Shown: positions 1 to 13,485, counted from the stretch's first letter. The stretch is DNA of 64,000 nt from Brachynemurus nebulosus (GCA_035578155.1 JAPWDM010000014.1:11015501-11079500), one strand, 5' to 3'. The notes: generated by a model not told the origin, from the letters alone. Numbers and translations: made by a program.

Positions 1-832
1 AATTTTCACATGAAAGAAAACTGGGAAAAATTTTAACTCGCACCAACGTTATTTTTTTTTCAATTCGGCATCCTGTATAACATCAACACAATAATATGTG
101 AATTTTATTTATGTGTGGAGATATAGTGATAAATCTTTAAGGACGTCAAAAAAAAAAATGGATATAGTTAAAAAATAGAGAAAGTTCAAAAATGCCCCAT
201 ACTTATCAGCGTAGATGAGTGTTTCTCAAACTTTACTGATCGTGGAACACTTTTATGGTTTTAAACTTTTTAAAGAACACTACAGTGGTTTGGGTTTTTG
301 ATTTTATGACACGCGCAACTTCTCAAGAATGGAATTTTTTCCGTGGAAAAAACTATCACCCTATGAAAGAGATTCAAGCCAGTTAAATAAGCGGCTTAAA
401 CCTAAAGGTGAGACATTTTTGCCGAAATCAGATATTCTTTCGGAATAAGAATAAGCTGTGGCCTTTTACGTCCGTCCTGTTCTAGGTGTCTATGTAAAAC
501 TTCATGCAGTAAAACTGTTGAAATGTGAAAATAATTAACTTTTACGTTTATAATTTTAGTTAGCGATCGGTAGACGCTACTCGACCCGTTTCAGAACTCA
601 ATTTTTTACTTTCTCAAAACAATTTCTGTGTTCAAAGATTATAAAATTTCTTTTTTTTGGATAAAAAAATTCTTTAATTCAAAAAAATATTTTCTTAATT
701 TGATTTTGTTTAGTAGTCATAGCAACATTTCTTTGAATCAAAAAAAAATATTTTTTTGATACAAAAAAAAAGAAATTTAAAGAAATTTTTAATTTAAATT
801 TTGTCTGTTTTATTTTCTTATTTTTCCATACA

Positions 833-1188
833 CAGGGGGCAGGAGTCTAAAGCTTGGACTAGAGTGCCTATAATAAATAGAGTGGTGACATGTGTGCTGA
901 ACGCTGATTGGTTCCGGCATTTTCTATCCAAAGATTGCGTAAAATACATTGGAAATAAATTAAATGTTAATAAAAACCATTTAGTTTAACTTAGAAAGAA
1001 TAATTAGATTAAGAATTTTTATCTGTTCATTAATTCATAACTTATTAACAATAATTATGTACTCAAAAATATTTACTCAAACATGTGATAATTAATTTTG
1101 AAGCTTCCCGCTTTGTTTTGGATAGAAAATGGATGACATGTCACGACTCTATTTATTATAGGGACTCTAGCTTGGATGTCCCCTTATA
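833..1188. mobile_element. Palindromic MITE
   Basis: The left arm (about 833-935) and right arm (1118-1188) are inverted copies sharing CTATAATAAATAGAGT, GTGACATGT and TTTTCTATCCAAA. Outer ends are GGGGCA / GGGGACA. The centre is AT-rich with no frame of interest. The superfamily is not clear; TA-type target use is possible. Confidence 0.65.
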
Positions 1189-4159
1189 CGAATTTGCAAA
1201 AAAATTCCCGGTCGTTGAATACTACAAAAATTGCAAAAATATTGCCTCTTGTAATAGTTAAATGTTTCTTATCGCCTAATACCTACAATACTAGGAAAGG
1301 AAAGTCAAAAAATTGTCCTTGTGTACTAGAGTTATTTTAATAACTTGAAGCCACTATTTTCTAAAGTGTTAACTACTTTTGCCAATTTAAAATATTCACC
1401 TATTTGATAATTAATTCTGTTTTTCTGCTCTAAGTAAAATAATTATCAAAATCTTTATAAAAATGTATCCAGTCAATTAAGTCAAATAAAATCCGAAACA
1501 AAAACAACTCACACAAAACGAAACAAAATAGTGAAAAAAAAAAGAAAAACTGTAGGTTCATTTGTAAACAGAATAACAAAAAAAGAGTTGCTAATTAAAA
1601 TGCATATTTTAAAAAGCGAGTAAAATTAAAATAAACATAAACTTTCAAATATGGTAACTTGTGTCTTTTTCCATTTTGGTTAAATACTATGATCGCTGCC
1701 CGGTATATTCATGATAATAATGATGTTGGAATATTCATTTAAACCGGACAGTAAAACTTCGATGAGCTTTTAAGTTTAAAGTTCGTGTAGAATTCATCTT
1801 TACTATTGAAAGTTTTATGTACCTTAATGTGAACTTATTTAAATTTTATTTAGGGCATACAGTTTTACAATAGGCTGTAATTCAGTAATTCATGTTTTAA
1901 GTGGAAATCAGACTTGCAATCGAGACTTGCAGACGTGTTATCTAGAATTGTAAAAAAAAAAATATATAATGTTTTGGGAATAAAGTGTTTTTGCTGGCCC
2001 CTCTTGTGAAGCCCCCTGGTAACAGAGTTCACACTTGGATAAAAAGTTACTCTTTAGTCCCTTGGTTTACTAAAAATACTATTATTTTTATTACTTAAAT
2101 GAGACCGGGTCAGAACCGTATAGCTAAGGATTTAGCGTTGTATATCATTCATTTTAAAACGTAAATGTATGAAACCAACGTTTATAATTAGTCCGTTTCC
2201 TAAAGAACGTAATCAAATCAACATATTTCGGATAATCCCAATATTTAACAAAAATAGCACAAAAAATTCAAACCATTATTTATTACGGTTTTATCCCGAT
2301 ACATGGACAAGACCGTATATTATACTCAACACCGAAGAATCGATTCAAATCATCTTAAGCCTTTGCGCATTGAAGAACCAAAATCATTTTTTTGTTTGAT
2401 TTTGTTGACTCAGTCTTGTATAATGTTAATTTTTGTTGACCTGACATGTTTGAGCAGTTTTGAAGTACCCCATGGTTCCGTCAAAAATAGCTTCAACGGC
2501 TTTTCTCATGTTATTCCAATCCCATTTTTTTACTAGTAATAGTAATATTATGTTTACGTGGCATCTTTTTTGCAACTAATAATAAAAAATCGGTTTAGTT
2601 CATATTCATACGAGCAAGTCAAAATCCCGGTTTTACCCCGTACGGTTTTGACTCGGAGACCTATGTGTAAACAGATAATTCACTACCACGTATGCAAATC
2701 GATTTTGCCGAAACAAATATTGTAAATTATGAGTAAATACACGCACTTTAACGTAACTGATTGGAGACTAACTTGTAGTACACATAAACTTAACTATTTT
2801 TCCTTGAATTTTCACAAAAATAAGATCAAGTCTATCAAAAAACACTAAAATGAAATATTTTGAAAACGTTCGCGCTTACCGCTACAAGTGTTTGTTGACA
2901 AATAGCTCTCATTGGTGGACGCTGTCGAGCGGCTTGCGTTTCGGAAATTTTAATTAATAGAAAAAATAGACCTACTATAATGTTTTACCCTGGTATACGA
3001 TTTTGTACAGGTTTCCCCTATGTATTTTTAACAGATAACAGATCGAAGACATCATAGCCTTCGTGAATGCAAAAATGAAATCAAAATCACTTTAACACTA
3101 AGAGACAGAGCTACATTTTTGTTCCTAAATATAAAAATTTTATTTCCTCAGCTTTTAAAAATGTACCCTCTACTTCCTGAACGTAAAAAAGAACCCACTA
3201 TTTATAGAAGTTTCACTGTAATTTACATAATTATTCCGGCTCGTTTTTTTATACGGGAATAAGTATATATAGATTATATACATATAGTGCATATAATATT
3301 TATATATGTATATTTATATAGGTACAGAAGATCCGTTGTATATGGCTACATGGATGGACTGGTTTTTATAACAGCCGAGCCCGACAAAATTGTCCTGCAT
3401 GAAAAAGGATGACACGGAATATTATAGTGACATGAGTCCACCATAATGAGTAGTAAATGCATGTGTTTTCCTGCCTTCCTTTGCTTATATCTATACACTA
3501 GCAGGTTTTTTTCTTTTTATGAAAACTTACAATTAGAGTAAACTGAACCATATCGTAGGTACGTTTTTCTCCGGTGATTATTCATGAAACTTTATAGAGC
3601 TTTTTATAGCTCTCTTTTTTATTCGTACAGTTAACGTCAAAGTGAAAAGGATTATTATTTGCACAGTAAAATTGTGCACAAAATAAATATGTTATGCATA
3701 TTATTTAAATGTATTACTGTTATCTTTTATTTATTAAGTTGGTAGTAATTTTATTCCACCAGATACATAAATAAGAAGCGTTATCAAGAAATCTTTTTTT
3801 TTGAATTTTTAAGTAAACTTGTGTGGTATTTAGATTCGTTCTGTCAGTCGCCATTCATCTGTTCGTAGGCCTCAGTTGATTCATTCTCAAAATTGCTAGC
3901 CATGTTTTAAAGTACGGGCTTTTCTATATCTTTTCCCACCTATGCCATCTGGTGGTGTAACGTCAGAAACGCTTTTTAAAACCACTTTTAATTTTCAGGC
4001 AACGTTTGAAAAATATTGAGTTTCAAAGAGAGAATTACAAATAATAACATTTGATCAAAACTTCCAACTAAAGTTGTTTGCGTTGATTTAGATTGGTAAC
4101 TTCAATAGGCGCGAGTAATCAAATAGTTACATGATTGATGCTCGTAATGCCTAAGACCG
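1189..4159. other. No supported gene
   Basis: AT-rich. One weak inverted pair (CCGGGTCAGAACCGTA near 2105 against a complement near 2640-2662) hints at an old MITE. Short frames at 2169-2536 are not convincing. Confidence 0.5.
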
Positions 4160-4576
4160 GTCCGGTAATAGTGATGAGCAAAATTAGTCTTGCTCTTGCA
4201 GTCTTGTCTTGGCCTTGCATATTTTGCAAGACCAAGACCAAGACCAAGACTATGTATACCAAGAGCAACACCAAGACCAAGACAATAAGTATCGCTGCAA
4301 GACCAATACCAAGACTCAAGTGAGCAAGACGAAGATAAAAGCAACAAAAATGCAAGACTCTTGCTAAACTATTTAAATAGTTTGAAAGTATAATTAATAC
4401 GTAAAAATAGTAAAAATTCTGATTTTAGAAAAAAAAATTCGCTAATAAAAAAATGCAAGAAAGTGCAAGATTTTTTAGCAAGACCAATACCAAGACTCTT
4501 AATGCAAGAACAAGACCAAGACCAAGACTGCCAAGTCTTGGCCTTGGTCTTGCATTTGCTCATCACTGTCCGGTAA
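4160..4576 (+). mobile_element. hAT-type MITE with CAAGAC satellite core, copy 1
   Basis: The element at 4169-4567 starts TAGTGATGAGCAAAA and ends TTTGCTCATCACT. It is flanked by GTCCGGTAA at 4160-4168 and 4568-4576. The inside consists largely of CAAGAC/CCAAGA hexamers in both directions around an 18-bp palindrome AAACTATTTAAATAGTTT (4366-4383). The TIR shape and 8-9 bp duplication fit the hAT superfamily. The LGLGLG-like frames here are translation of the repeat. Confidence 0.8.
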
Positions 4577-6671
4577 GTACGGCTTCCCTTACCATTCATG
4601 GTAAGGTAATTCTACAATGGTTGCAAAATTTAATTACTGTACTGTTTAGACTAATGCGTAAAAAATGATGCGTGTTTTGAATAATTTTTAATATTTTTCT
4701 CTTATTTAAGGTACCATAATACCTACTATTCGGGCTGAGGCTTAAATACGTATATACAGGGCTGTCAAAAAAAATAACAGGCCCTGGGGACAAAAAAAAA
4801 AATTCTCCAAAAAATATAGTAAGAGAGTTTTTCTCGGATCCCTACCAATGATTCCCGGCTCCCGGACTACAGCCTCGGTCCTGGGTACATAAATAATATT
4901 GTCCCCTGTATTTATGGTGAACTCTAATGAATGTAATTAACTTTACTGTAGTCAAAAAGTCTGTGGAACTCTAAGTTAAAGTGTATTCAATGTGACCACG
5001 TTTGACCTACTCTTTTTACTGACCGTCAAACCACCCAACTTTACCTATTAACGGTAAATTGATCAGACCACATTGTAAATGCTACAGTGTTTTAAAAAAG
5101 AACAAATGAATGCTGGTATCCACGATTAATATAGAATCACTTAATTTAAATGTTAAATTAGAAAATCAAAGAACCGGCAACACAAAACCTCGGAAATTGT
5201 TGCTAAATGATAAATATGAATTTGTATAAAAACATATTACATAACAAATAATATTCTTTTATAATGTTAATAATCCTTGTTGTAACGTTTTTAGAACACC
5301 AGGGGGCTCTCTCTTGTATATTATTGTTATTTTAAATACAATAATCATATAAAGAAAACGGCTATTGTGGATAATGGTTGGTACCTACTATTTATTTAAT
5401 ATGATTAATAAAAACATTTTTTGACTAAATATTTCAACCTCGGCGACCTTTATTTTGTTTTTGGTATGCGTTTTTGTTTTATTTTTATTTTCATAAACAA
5501 AACTGTCTTTTGTTACTTTAAACAAATACGTATGTTAACGAGCGTTATACTGACATCTAGCGGTCTAAATAAAAGACAAATGAATATTTTATAAATTAAG
5601 GAGTTGTTTGAAAAATCGATTTGCTCTTAAGTCTCTGTTTTTTTTTTCGTCTATTATTATTTATTCATTTTTTTAATATGTTCAAAATAATTAAAAATTT
5701 GATTATATGTATATGATAATTAATTGTTTGGAGCAGCTGATTATGAACAAGTTTTGGGAAATTTCGTAGAATAAATAACATTATTTTAATAGTGTGTATC
5801 TATTGGAATCAGGTGAATTAATTTTTTAATAAATTATTAAATCAAAACGCCGTATATACTTAAACAAATAAAACGAATTTTTATGTAGGTATGTGATGAT
5901 GATAGGATCTTTATTAATGTATTTTTCGGTGCCTAAAGCCTGTTTAACACCTATAACTTATATTATTCCTGAATACTAAAGAAATCGTTGTTAGAAAATA
6001 AAATAACCTCTTTTTGTAATTTTGGGGGCATTAGGCCTAGGATTAGTGATACGTATTTGACATAAATATATCACCCCATTGCAGGGCTATTGTTTTTCTC
6101 CCTGTAAGGGAGGGTTTCGTTTATTTGTTCTTAGTGAAAAGCAGTTTTTAGAAGATCTAGAAGACATAATCTCAAATATCCAAGACTCGGAGAACATTAA
6201 CTTCAACTACCTTCAGTTGGAACCGAAATGCGCTTGTTATCCATAATCTATATGGTTTATTAGGGACAAATATTTTGTTGGTGTGTTGAAAGTTAAACTT
6301 CAGATATTTACTCTAGCAAATAAGATATATATTTATAAATTAACGCTCGTTTGAATTTTTCATAAATATTTTAGAGTTTTAGAAGTGATAAATAACCATT
6401 TAAAGTGTGAAAAACTTGGGGCAAACTTTGGAGTCCAGAATTCAATCTGGAAAAAAAGTCGGGTTCTAATTTCGTCTCAGATATTTATCTATACCGTAGG
6501 CGCTAAAGCAAGACCAATGTTAGAAAAATTTTTGAGGAAGTATTTGTGAGTAGTATTATTATAAAGAAAAATGCATTATAATATATAGCAAAATACATGT
6601 ACTCTTATGGGAAATAGAGTATTTTTACCATATTTCAATGAAAAATGATCTAAAACTTTTCATAGTAAGCA
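4577..6671. other. No supported gene; one exon-like remnant
   Basis: AT-rich. A short frame 6085-6244 after CATTGCAG is discussed under findings. Confidence 0.4.
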
Positions 6672-6996
6672 GATAAATCCAAGGCCAGCTTAGCCAATAG
6701 GCCACCCTAGGCCATTGCCTAGGGGCGGGAGATTGTTAAGGGCGGTAAATTTCTAAAATATGGCAGAAAAATGAGTAATTAACGTTTTTTTTTTTTTTTG
6801 CTCGTCACTTATTTTTTTTTAAGAGAAAGTTTGTAACAAATGTAGGAATAGGAGCAGCAAATTTTTAAAACACGGTAGAAAAATTTGTGATTGACGTTTT
6901 TTTTTCAAGATTTCCTTTTTTTCAAATAAAAGGTAGGGGCGGCATTTTTCGAGGTGCCTAGGGGGGACGCAGGGTTAATCCGGCCCTGGATAAATC
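6672..6996 (+). mobile_element. hAT-like MITE with CAGGGCCGGATTAACC-type ends
   Basis: 8-bp duplication GATAAATC at 6672-6679 and 6989-6996. The element 6680-6988 (309 bp) starts CAAGGCCAGCTTAGCC, and its end read in reverse is CAGGGCCGGATTAACC. Internally two similar GGCAG(A)AAAAATxxGTxATTxACG blocks each precede a T run. No coding capacity. Related single ends appear near 24905, 34420 and 57573. Confidence 0.7.
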
Positions 6997-8264
6997 TCTT
7001 TGAACACCTGCACAAAATTTCAAAGTATATAAGAAAAGTGTTATTAAAAAAAAATAATTCTTGCAATAAAGGAATTGCTAACCTAAAATCTGGCAACATC
7101 TGGCAATGTCACATTAAATGAGGCATGGTAGAGAGATTCAAAAATAAAATAGTCTTATATAATTTACAAAGTCGCACCTTTTTAACTAACAGTACACAAA
7201 AATCATTGTTAAGTGGGTAACTGCGTTATTTTCGGGTCAAACTATAAAATCTTAAAAGCATTCCGGACTTCGTTTTGAGTAAAAAAACAATCTAAACTTT
7301 ATTAAAAAGTGATTTTTAAAACATGTTCATCGAACATGAACATTACATGACAATAGATTTCACATTATGCATGTACATGTGTGTATAGATGGCGCCAAAT
7401 ACAACAGCATGACGTGTTGAAAATGAACCACGCCTACTTTTACTCAATACAATTTTACCACACATCACTCATACATGTATGTATGTACGTACTCTACATA
7501 CACATACATACATAAGTGCGGTTTACATGAATATATCATCGGCTAGAACACAACTACATGTAAAACCGCTAATAAATATAATTTCACTTCTACAACGCTA
7601 ACTAACTAACAATTAAAATCATTTTATCTCTATTTAACACTTATAATTTATAATTCACTAGCATGAAAAAAATATATGTGCGTATGTATAAATTGAATAG
7701 AGTACGCAATATTAGAAGGTACATTTTTTGTAGATAGATAAGGTAGGTATGTAATATAGCTGGGAATCAGTGAACGAAACCATCATTACAGAGCTGTATA
7801 CTGCACTATTAAAAACCGCTATCACAATACAGTGGTGTAAAAGAAAATTAAAACACAAATATAAACTAATCCTTTCTATAGTAAAAAGTACCTCTGAATT
7901 AATAGTTTAGTTACGACAATCTGAGTATCACACGCTAAGACGTATATCGATTTGGTACTGCCAATTCATCAAAGAAACAAAAATGTCAGGAAGTGCGTGT
8001 TAGACACACATTAAACCAGAGTTCCTCAGTAGCTAGAGATTTTCATCGCGTTCAAAATAAGCTATAAGTCACTTAAGTACATTTTGTAATAAATTATCTT
8101 AAACAAAGTAAATTTTAAAAAAAATCAAAAAACCTGGCTGTGTAAAAAGCGACCAAAAAATGAATAAAAAGGACAAAAGGTAAAGTAGTCAGCGGCATTA
8201 GACATTTCTGTTTAACTTGATACAACATGTATTCCACCGACTGATTTACCTTTTTATTTTGTCG

Positions 8265-8735
8265 GTCCGTCTGTCACAGAGGTTTTGCTCAACAACTATG
8301 TAACATAGATATATCAAAACTATGCAAAATTTGGTCTAATGTTAGGTCTTAATGACGCCGCATATATTGCCAGTCAACGATTAGAAAAATAATTATTTTG
8401 GATTAAAGTAGAGGGCCAGTTTGGTCCAAAAAGTTTTAAATGTTATGTCGTGCGAGGTATCATTTGAAAGAAGTAGCTCTAAGAATTTAGACAATTTTTG
8501 GTCCAGTAATCTTAAAAATATTGATCAAAATTTGCAAGAAATTACCGCCCCCAAAGTCTCTTAAACTAAAGATAAAATTTTGATTTTAATAGGATTAATA
8601 TTAGATTTTAATAGTTGCTGAAAGAAGCCTTGAACCTGCTGAAAGAAAGAGAAGAGGACACACAGTAATAGGCAACCTAGATATTTACCTAGGTACTGAT
8701 GTTTCAGTACAATTTGGGGCAATTTATGTCTGGTA
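8265..8735 (+). repeat. Dispersed repeat family C, copy 1
   Basis: Same direction and order of blocks as 50690-51146. Shared blocks include AGTCAACGATTAGAAAAA, ATTATTTTGGAT, GAGGGxCAGTxTGGTCCAAAAA, the run up to CACAGTAATAG, and ATGTTTCAGTA. Diverged by many substitutions. No coding capacity; nature unknown. Confidence 0.6.
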
Positions 8736-8798
8736 TATTAATTACTCAGTACTGGTTTCCTTCATTAACTTGTTCGAATTTCTTGGCACACTTTTGTG

Positions 8799-8810
8799 TA
8801 TATATACATA

Positions 8811-8903
<93 letters not shown>

Positions 8904-8911
8904 ATATATAC
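8799..8911. repeat. (TA)n microsatellite
   Basis: A pure TA run at 8821-8890 with imperfect TATATG/TATACA shoulders. It makes the IYIYIY frames on both strands, which are not genes. Confidence 0.97.
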
Positions 8912-9400
8912 TTGGATGACGAAATATTCACGATTTCCATTATGAATTGTGAATTGGAATGAAATATTATTTGGTGGATGTCTTCGTGTTGTTACACATT
9001 ATCACCTACCATAATCTAATTTTTTATTTTTGTGAAAAAAATATTTACTTACATAAATTTCGATTTTTTAAACGATTTTATCACTGTTGAACTAACACGT
9101 TTAAACGTGTACATTCTTTATTTGCATTTTCCGTTTTCAAAAATCATAAATTTTGGTTAATTTTATTAAAGATAAATATAAAAAAATTAAATCAGTTGCG
9201 ATTGCATAATTTAATGAACAATCGTTTTACTGAAAATGATTTTACAAATGGTTTTACGACAAAATTAGATAAATATTAAGGGGTATGGTAGCAGAAAAAA
9301 TCTACAAAACTATACTTATCACATTCATATAATCATTATCACAGATCTGTGGAAGCGCTGGGGCGTTTTAAGGATATTTGAGATTAAATTTTCCGTTCAA

Positions 9401-9957
9401 TTAGGGTAAAAGCCCCTATATCGGAACGCGCTGTCCCTATACCTGGAACAGTTTTGACATTTATATATTAATGAAGTTATTTCTGAAAGAAACCTCTGAT
9501 AACAAAAATTATTATTAACAGAATGATTATTTTATAATTTAAATTCACCTCGCATTTAATGTTTTCTTACTTAATTAAAGAAACACCTACCTAGTATTTT
9601 GATCCTTTATTTACGTCTGATACTTAAACCATTCTATGTTTCCTACATTGACGTCTGATGTCACTCTATGTGTCATATTACTCATATTACACGTCTGTTT
9701 GTATATCGGCTCCCAACTCCTAGTGTCATTAATATTTCTTTGTTTGAATATAGATGTCGACATTTTGTAAAAGAAAAACATAAATAAATAAAAACTTTCG
9801 GGTTGTTTTTTTTAAAAACATATTCATTTGAATAAGAAAACTTTGTTTCATGTTTATTAAGAAAAAAAAATGGGTGTTTAATTTATTTGTCAGTTTTTAT
9901 AAGCCAGTTTAATTACACACCTAAAAATAGTGTTCCGGTATAGGGGCTTTTACGTTA
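9401..9957. mobile_element. Harbinger-like MITE (TTA target duplication)
   Basis: TTA at 9401-9403 and 9955-9957. Inside, GGGTAAAAGCCCCTATAT is mirrored by the end whose complement reads CGTAAAAGCCCCTATACC. 551 bp, no coding capacity. Confidence 0.65.
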
Positions 9958-9987
9958 CATGATAAATAAATAAAGTCCAACAAACGA

Positions 9988-10230
9988 TGGGAGCGCTGTG
10001 TATAACGATATTAACGTTATTCACACTATACTATTTCTAGTGGGAGCGCTGTGTATAACTATATTAACGTTATTCACACTATACTATTTCTAGTGGGAGC
10101 GCTGGGAAACGTTAGGGAAACGTTTGGTACGTTCCTACTCTGTTATATAATAGAATATAATTATAAAATCCAACAAAAATGGGAGCGCCGTGTAGATTGT
10201 TTTTTAACGTTATACACAGCGCTCCCGTGA
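9988..10230 (+). repeat. 53-bp minisatellite with inverted partner
   Basis: TGGGAGCGCTG occurs at 9988, 10041 and 10094, exactly 53 bp apart, with near-identical 53-bp units in between. A fourth head lies at 10180, and an inverted copy (TAACGTTATACACAGCGCTC) at 10207-10226. The direct and inverted heads could fold into a long hairpin. Confidence 0.85.
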
Positions 10231-10296
10231 TTTAAAAAAGAGATTTTTCTTAAAATTTTCAATCCACTAGATTTTTGTCACGATGTTTGAAAAACA

Positions 10297-10560
10297 TCCA
10301 ATTTACACCTCCATACTTTAAATTGCCAAAAGCACTTCTTTTTACCCATGAAACGGCTAGGTTTACGTAAACCTAACCGTTCCTTTTGTTTTTCATGTTT
10401 TCTCAAAAACCGTTAGAGAACCGAATTTTTTGTTGGCACACCTAAATAACACCTAAATTACACCTATTTTCTATCCAGTTGTTTTTTGGAATTTTTAAAT
10501 AATTTTATTTTGGTGACAGCTATAGGTTTATGGAGGTGGAACCGGTGTAATTTTAGGTTC
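10297..10560. repeat. Inverted repeat with central palindrome
   Basis: TTTACACCTCCAT at about 10301 is mirrored by ATGGAGGTGG near 10530. Between them AGGTTTACGTAAACCT is a perfect 16-bp palindrome (10358-10373), extendable to about 30 bp with one mismatch. Probably a decayed MITE. Confidence 0.45.
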
Positions 10561-10800
10561 AGTGATCTAGAAAATTTGTTTTCGCCAAAAACTCGTTTGA
10601 TTTTCTAACCATCCGCTAAATCTGTGGTCTGGGCGCCGTAAAAGATATTTTTTAAGCCTTGGCTTTTTCACCATCTATAAAAAGCATTGTCATCAGGAAA
10701 GATGAAATTTTTCTTAATACCTAAAGAAATGCTTAATCTCAGATCAATTGCATATAAGGTTCTTTTAGAAAAAAATAATGAAAATGTTTTTTTTTTAGCT

Positions 10801-11320
10801 TCTAACCCTAGTGATGAGCAAAATTAGTCCTGGTCTTGCAGTCTTGTCTTGGTCTTGCATTTTTTGCAAGACCAAGACCAAGACTATGTATACCAAGAGC
10901 AAGACCAAGACCAAGACTATGTATACCAAGAGTAAGACCAAGACCAAGACTATGTATACCAAGAGCAAGACCAAGACCAAGATTATAAGTATGACTGCAA
11001 AACCAATACCAAGACTCAAGTGAGCCAGACCAAGACAAAAGCAAGAAAAAAGCAAGACTCTTGCTAAACTATTTAAATAGTTTGAAAGTATAATTAATAC
11101 CGTAAAGAGAGAAAATTCTGATTTTAGAAGGAAAAAATTCGGTAATAAAAAAATGCAAGAAAGTGCAAGATTTTTTAGCAATACCAAGACCAAGACCAAG
11201 GCTCAGGCTCAAACTGCTCTAGCAAGACCAAGACCAAAATTCTTAATGCAAGAACAAGACCAAGACCAAGACTGCCAACTCTTGGTCTTGGTCTTGCATT
11301 TACTCATCACTATCTAACCC
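10801..11320 (+). mobile_element. hAT-type MITE with CAAGAC satellite core, copy 2
   Basis: The element at 10809-11312 has ends TAGTGATGAG/CTCATCACTA and a perfect 8-bp duplication TCTAACCC at 10801-10808 and 11313-11320. The core has an extra repeated block (CTATGTATACCAAGAG occurs three times), so it is about 100 bp longer than copy 1. The same palindrome lies at 11066-11083. Confidence 0.85.
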
Positions 11321-12196
11321 TGAATAACCCCTTAAGTTATAATAAATCATATTTTTAATTCCAACATTACATGTTTTTTGTGCGTTAATAATCATTAATA
11401 TTAATTTTAATCATGTCTTTTCGGTGGTGGTACGTTATAGAAAAGCGGAATACATAATCGAAATCAAACACAAAAACGCCGCCACTAAATATTATTGATT
11501 GGCAATAGATAACTTGTGTTTTTTGACATGCGAAATATCAGTTAACAAAAAAAAAAAAAAAATAGTGTGTATAAAGACGAAGTTCAATGAATTCATTTTA
11601 TTGATAGATTTCGTTTTGTTTCTGTATTTTGCCGCACAGGAAACAGTGGTTTTTTGTTAAAAGAACAGGATCGTCTATATACACTTCCGGTGTAAACGGA
11701 GGCGAGAAGAATCTTCTATCATTTATTAATTTAGTAAAAATATGTACATACATATGTAATTTTGATTTTGTGAATGTTGCCTAGCTTATTAGATTTTATT
11801 AATCACCAAATACAACGCCGTTTTAGAAAAAGTGACATACAACATAATTACAAGAAATAATATTAAACTGTTTAGTGACTTCTAGTAGTCATGAAGCCCG
11901 AATATCATGGTTGTCGGGTATTATGATTTGAATCCAATGATATTCAGGGTCGTGTTTGTCCGTGTTCGTCATTATTGAATTCACGCAAACGCATTCGGTT
12001 AACATTCAAATATAATTGACTTACATTGGGATAATTTTAAAATTGTCCCATATGCAAGAATCTTTTTGCATCTGTTTCTTTGTCAGTACTAGTCATATAA
12101 AAACATAATTATTTAAATTAGTCTAGCTTCTTTGAATAACAGGATAACTTTAACTACACTTTTAAAAATTTGAGGGACAGATCTATCCACACTGTC
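11321..12196. other. No supported feature
   Basis: AT-rich intron-like sequence with homopolymer runs; nothing recognised. Confidence 0.5.
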
Positions 12197-12868
12197 AACT
12201 TCCCATTGGACGGATGCCCTTAAAGACTATTGCAAATGAATAACTTTTTTTCTTAATTCAGGGGACTCTTCCTCTGGATCCCTGATAGAGGCCTTGCCCC
12301 TTGCACCACACCGAGGGCTTCGCCTTCTGTACCTAAGGGTGGGGGCTCCACCCTTACCAAACAAATGATAACATCATTTGTTTTCAAGATACGCGAGACA
12401 AAAAATATTTCACAAAAAGTTTCTTATTTCGTTTTCCCGTTTAGTTTTTTTTTTTAATTTTACAATAATCTGCTGGCCTTTTTAACATCACAGAAGGTTC
12501 TTAGGCCATTATATAACAAAGACATAGTAAAAAATCCATATAATCTATGTTATGTTAATAAAGTTAATTCCGCTTTTTATGACAAAAAACAAACCGCTAA
12601 TCCGAATTTGCTGAAAACTTTATCCGGTCTTCATTTTTTGATTACGCATCTAATGTAATTAGTCCGGAGTTGATATCATCATTTGTTCTCGAGATATGCG
12701 AAAAAAAAATTGACGAACGAACGAACGAGCGAACGAACTAACGAACGCACACACAGACATCACGCTAAAACGATGGATTCGGATTCTAGTGATCTTGAAA
12801 CGTGGAGATATGTCAGAATTAGCGATTCGTAAAGTCGAACCCATTACAATAACTTCCAATGGGAAGTT
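12197..12868. mobile_element. MITE-like element E, copy 1 (AACTTCCCATTGGA ends)
   Basis: Left end AACTTCCCATTGGA at 12197; right end TCCAATGGGAAGTT closing at 12868. Inside are a GC-richer block (12258-12355), an ATCATTTGTTxTCxAGATAxGCGA motif that occurs twice (about 12370 and 12675), and a run of CGAACGAA units (12716-12745). No coding capacity. Confidence 0.6.
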
Positions 12869-13097
12869 AATAAACGCAATAACTAAATTACAATTGAAAA
12901 CTCTTCTATCTCTCTACAACGACAATGATGCCATCTTTAATAAAGTTGCAAACGTATAGGAATAGCACTGCTGTCAGGAAGTTTTATAATACTAGAGAAT
13001 CACAAATCTAATACTTTCTCACAAATTTTAATACTTATGTCCCATCACTATCTGGACTAAAAAGCAAAATAAACAGTTAGCAGCATTATAAAAGTGG

Positions 13098-13133
13098 GGT
13101 AGTGTGAGTGCGACCAGGGAGGCTCACACTACC
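13098..13133. repeat. Perfect hairpin (11-bp stem)
   Basis: GGTAGTGTGAG pairs with CTCACACTACC around a 14-nt loop. It abuts the start of degenerate element E copy 2. Confidence 0.7.
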
Positions 13134-13485
13134 AACTTCCCAATTGACGTATCGTTAATTAGGTATAAGTTATAGAATATATTGAAAATAGAGTATGATT
13201 CATCAATTTTAAAATTTCGCCAATTAACTTGTATTTAGTTATTTTATAATAAACGAAAAATTAATCGTTCGAATTTCAGAAAAATCGAATCGTCAAATAA
13301 AAGCAGTCCAATATCAGTAGCATTTTTTGTTCTTAGGATATGTGAGACGAAAAAAATTCCACGAACGTACTACGCAGAGAAAGAGAAACATCATTTTAAA
13401 AACTGTAGAATACGATTTTAGAGCCCTCAAAACGTCGACGTATATCAAAATTCAGGCCCATTACAGTAATTTTCTACTGGTACAT
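13131..13485. mobile_element. MITE-like element E, copy 2 (degenerate)
   Basis: Starts ACCAACTTCCCAATTGACG and keeps the TTTGTTCTTAGGATATGTGA, AAAACGTCGACGTATATCA and CCCATTACAGTAATTTTC blocks in the order of copy 1, but shorter and diverged. Confidence 0.5.

Noticed and set aside
2102..2662. Weak inverted pair suggesting a MITE
   Set aside because: The match is short and gapped, and the ends and duplication cannot be fixed.
4102..4668. Overlapping 60-80 codon frames rich in Leu/Gly/Lys/Thr, also at 10795-11199 and 59783-60285
   Set aside because: They are translations of the CAAGAC hexamer repeat in the hAT MITEs; no start, domain or conservation supports a protein.
8699..8962. Ile-Tyr repeat frames here and at 15438-15728, 17120-17335, 19956-20424, 50188-50460
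   Set aside because: Translation of (TA)n microsatellites.
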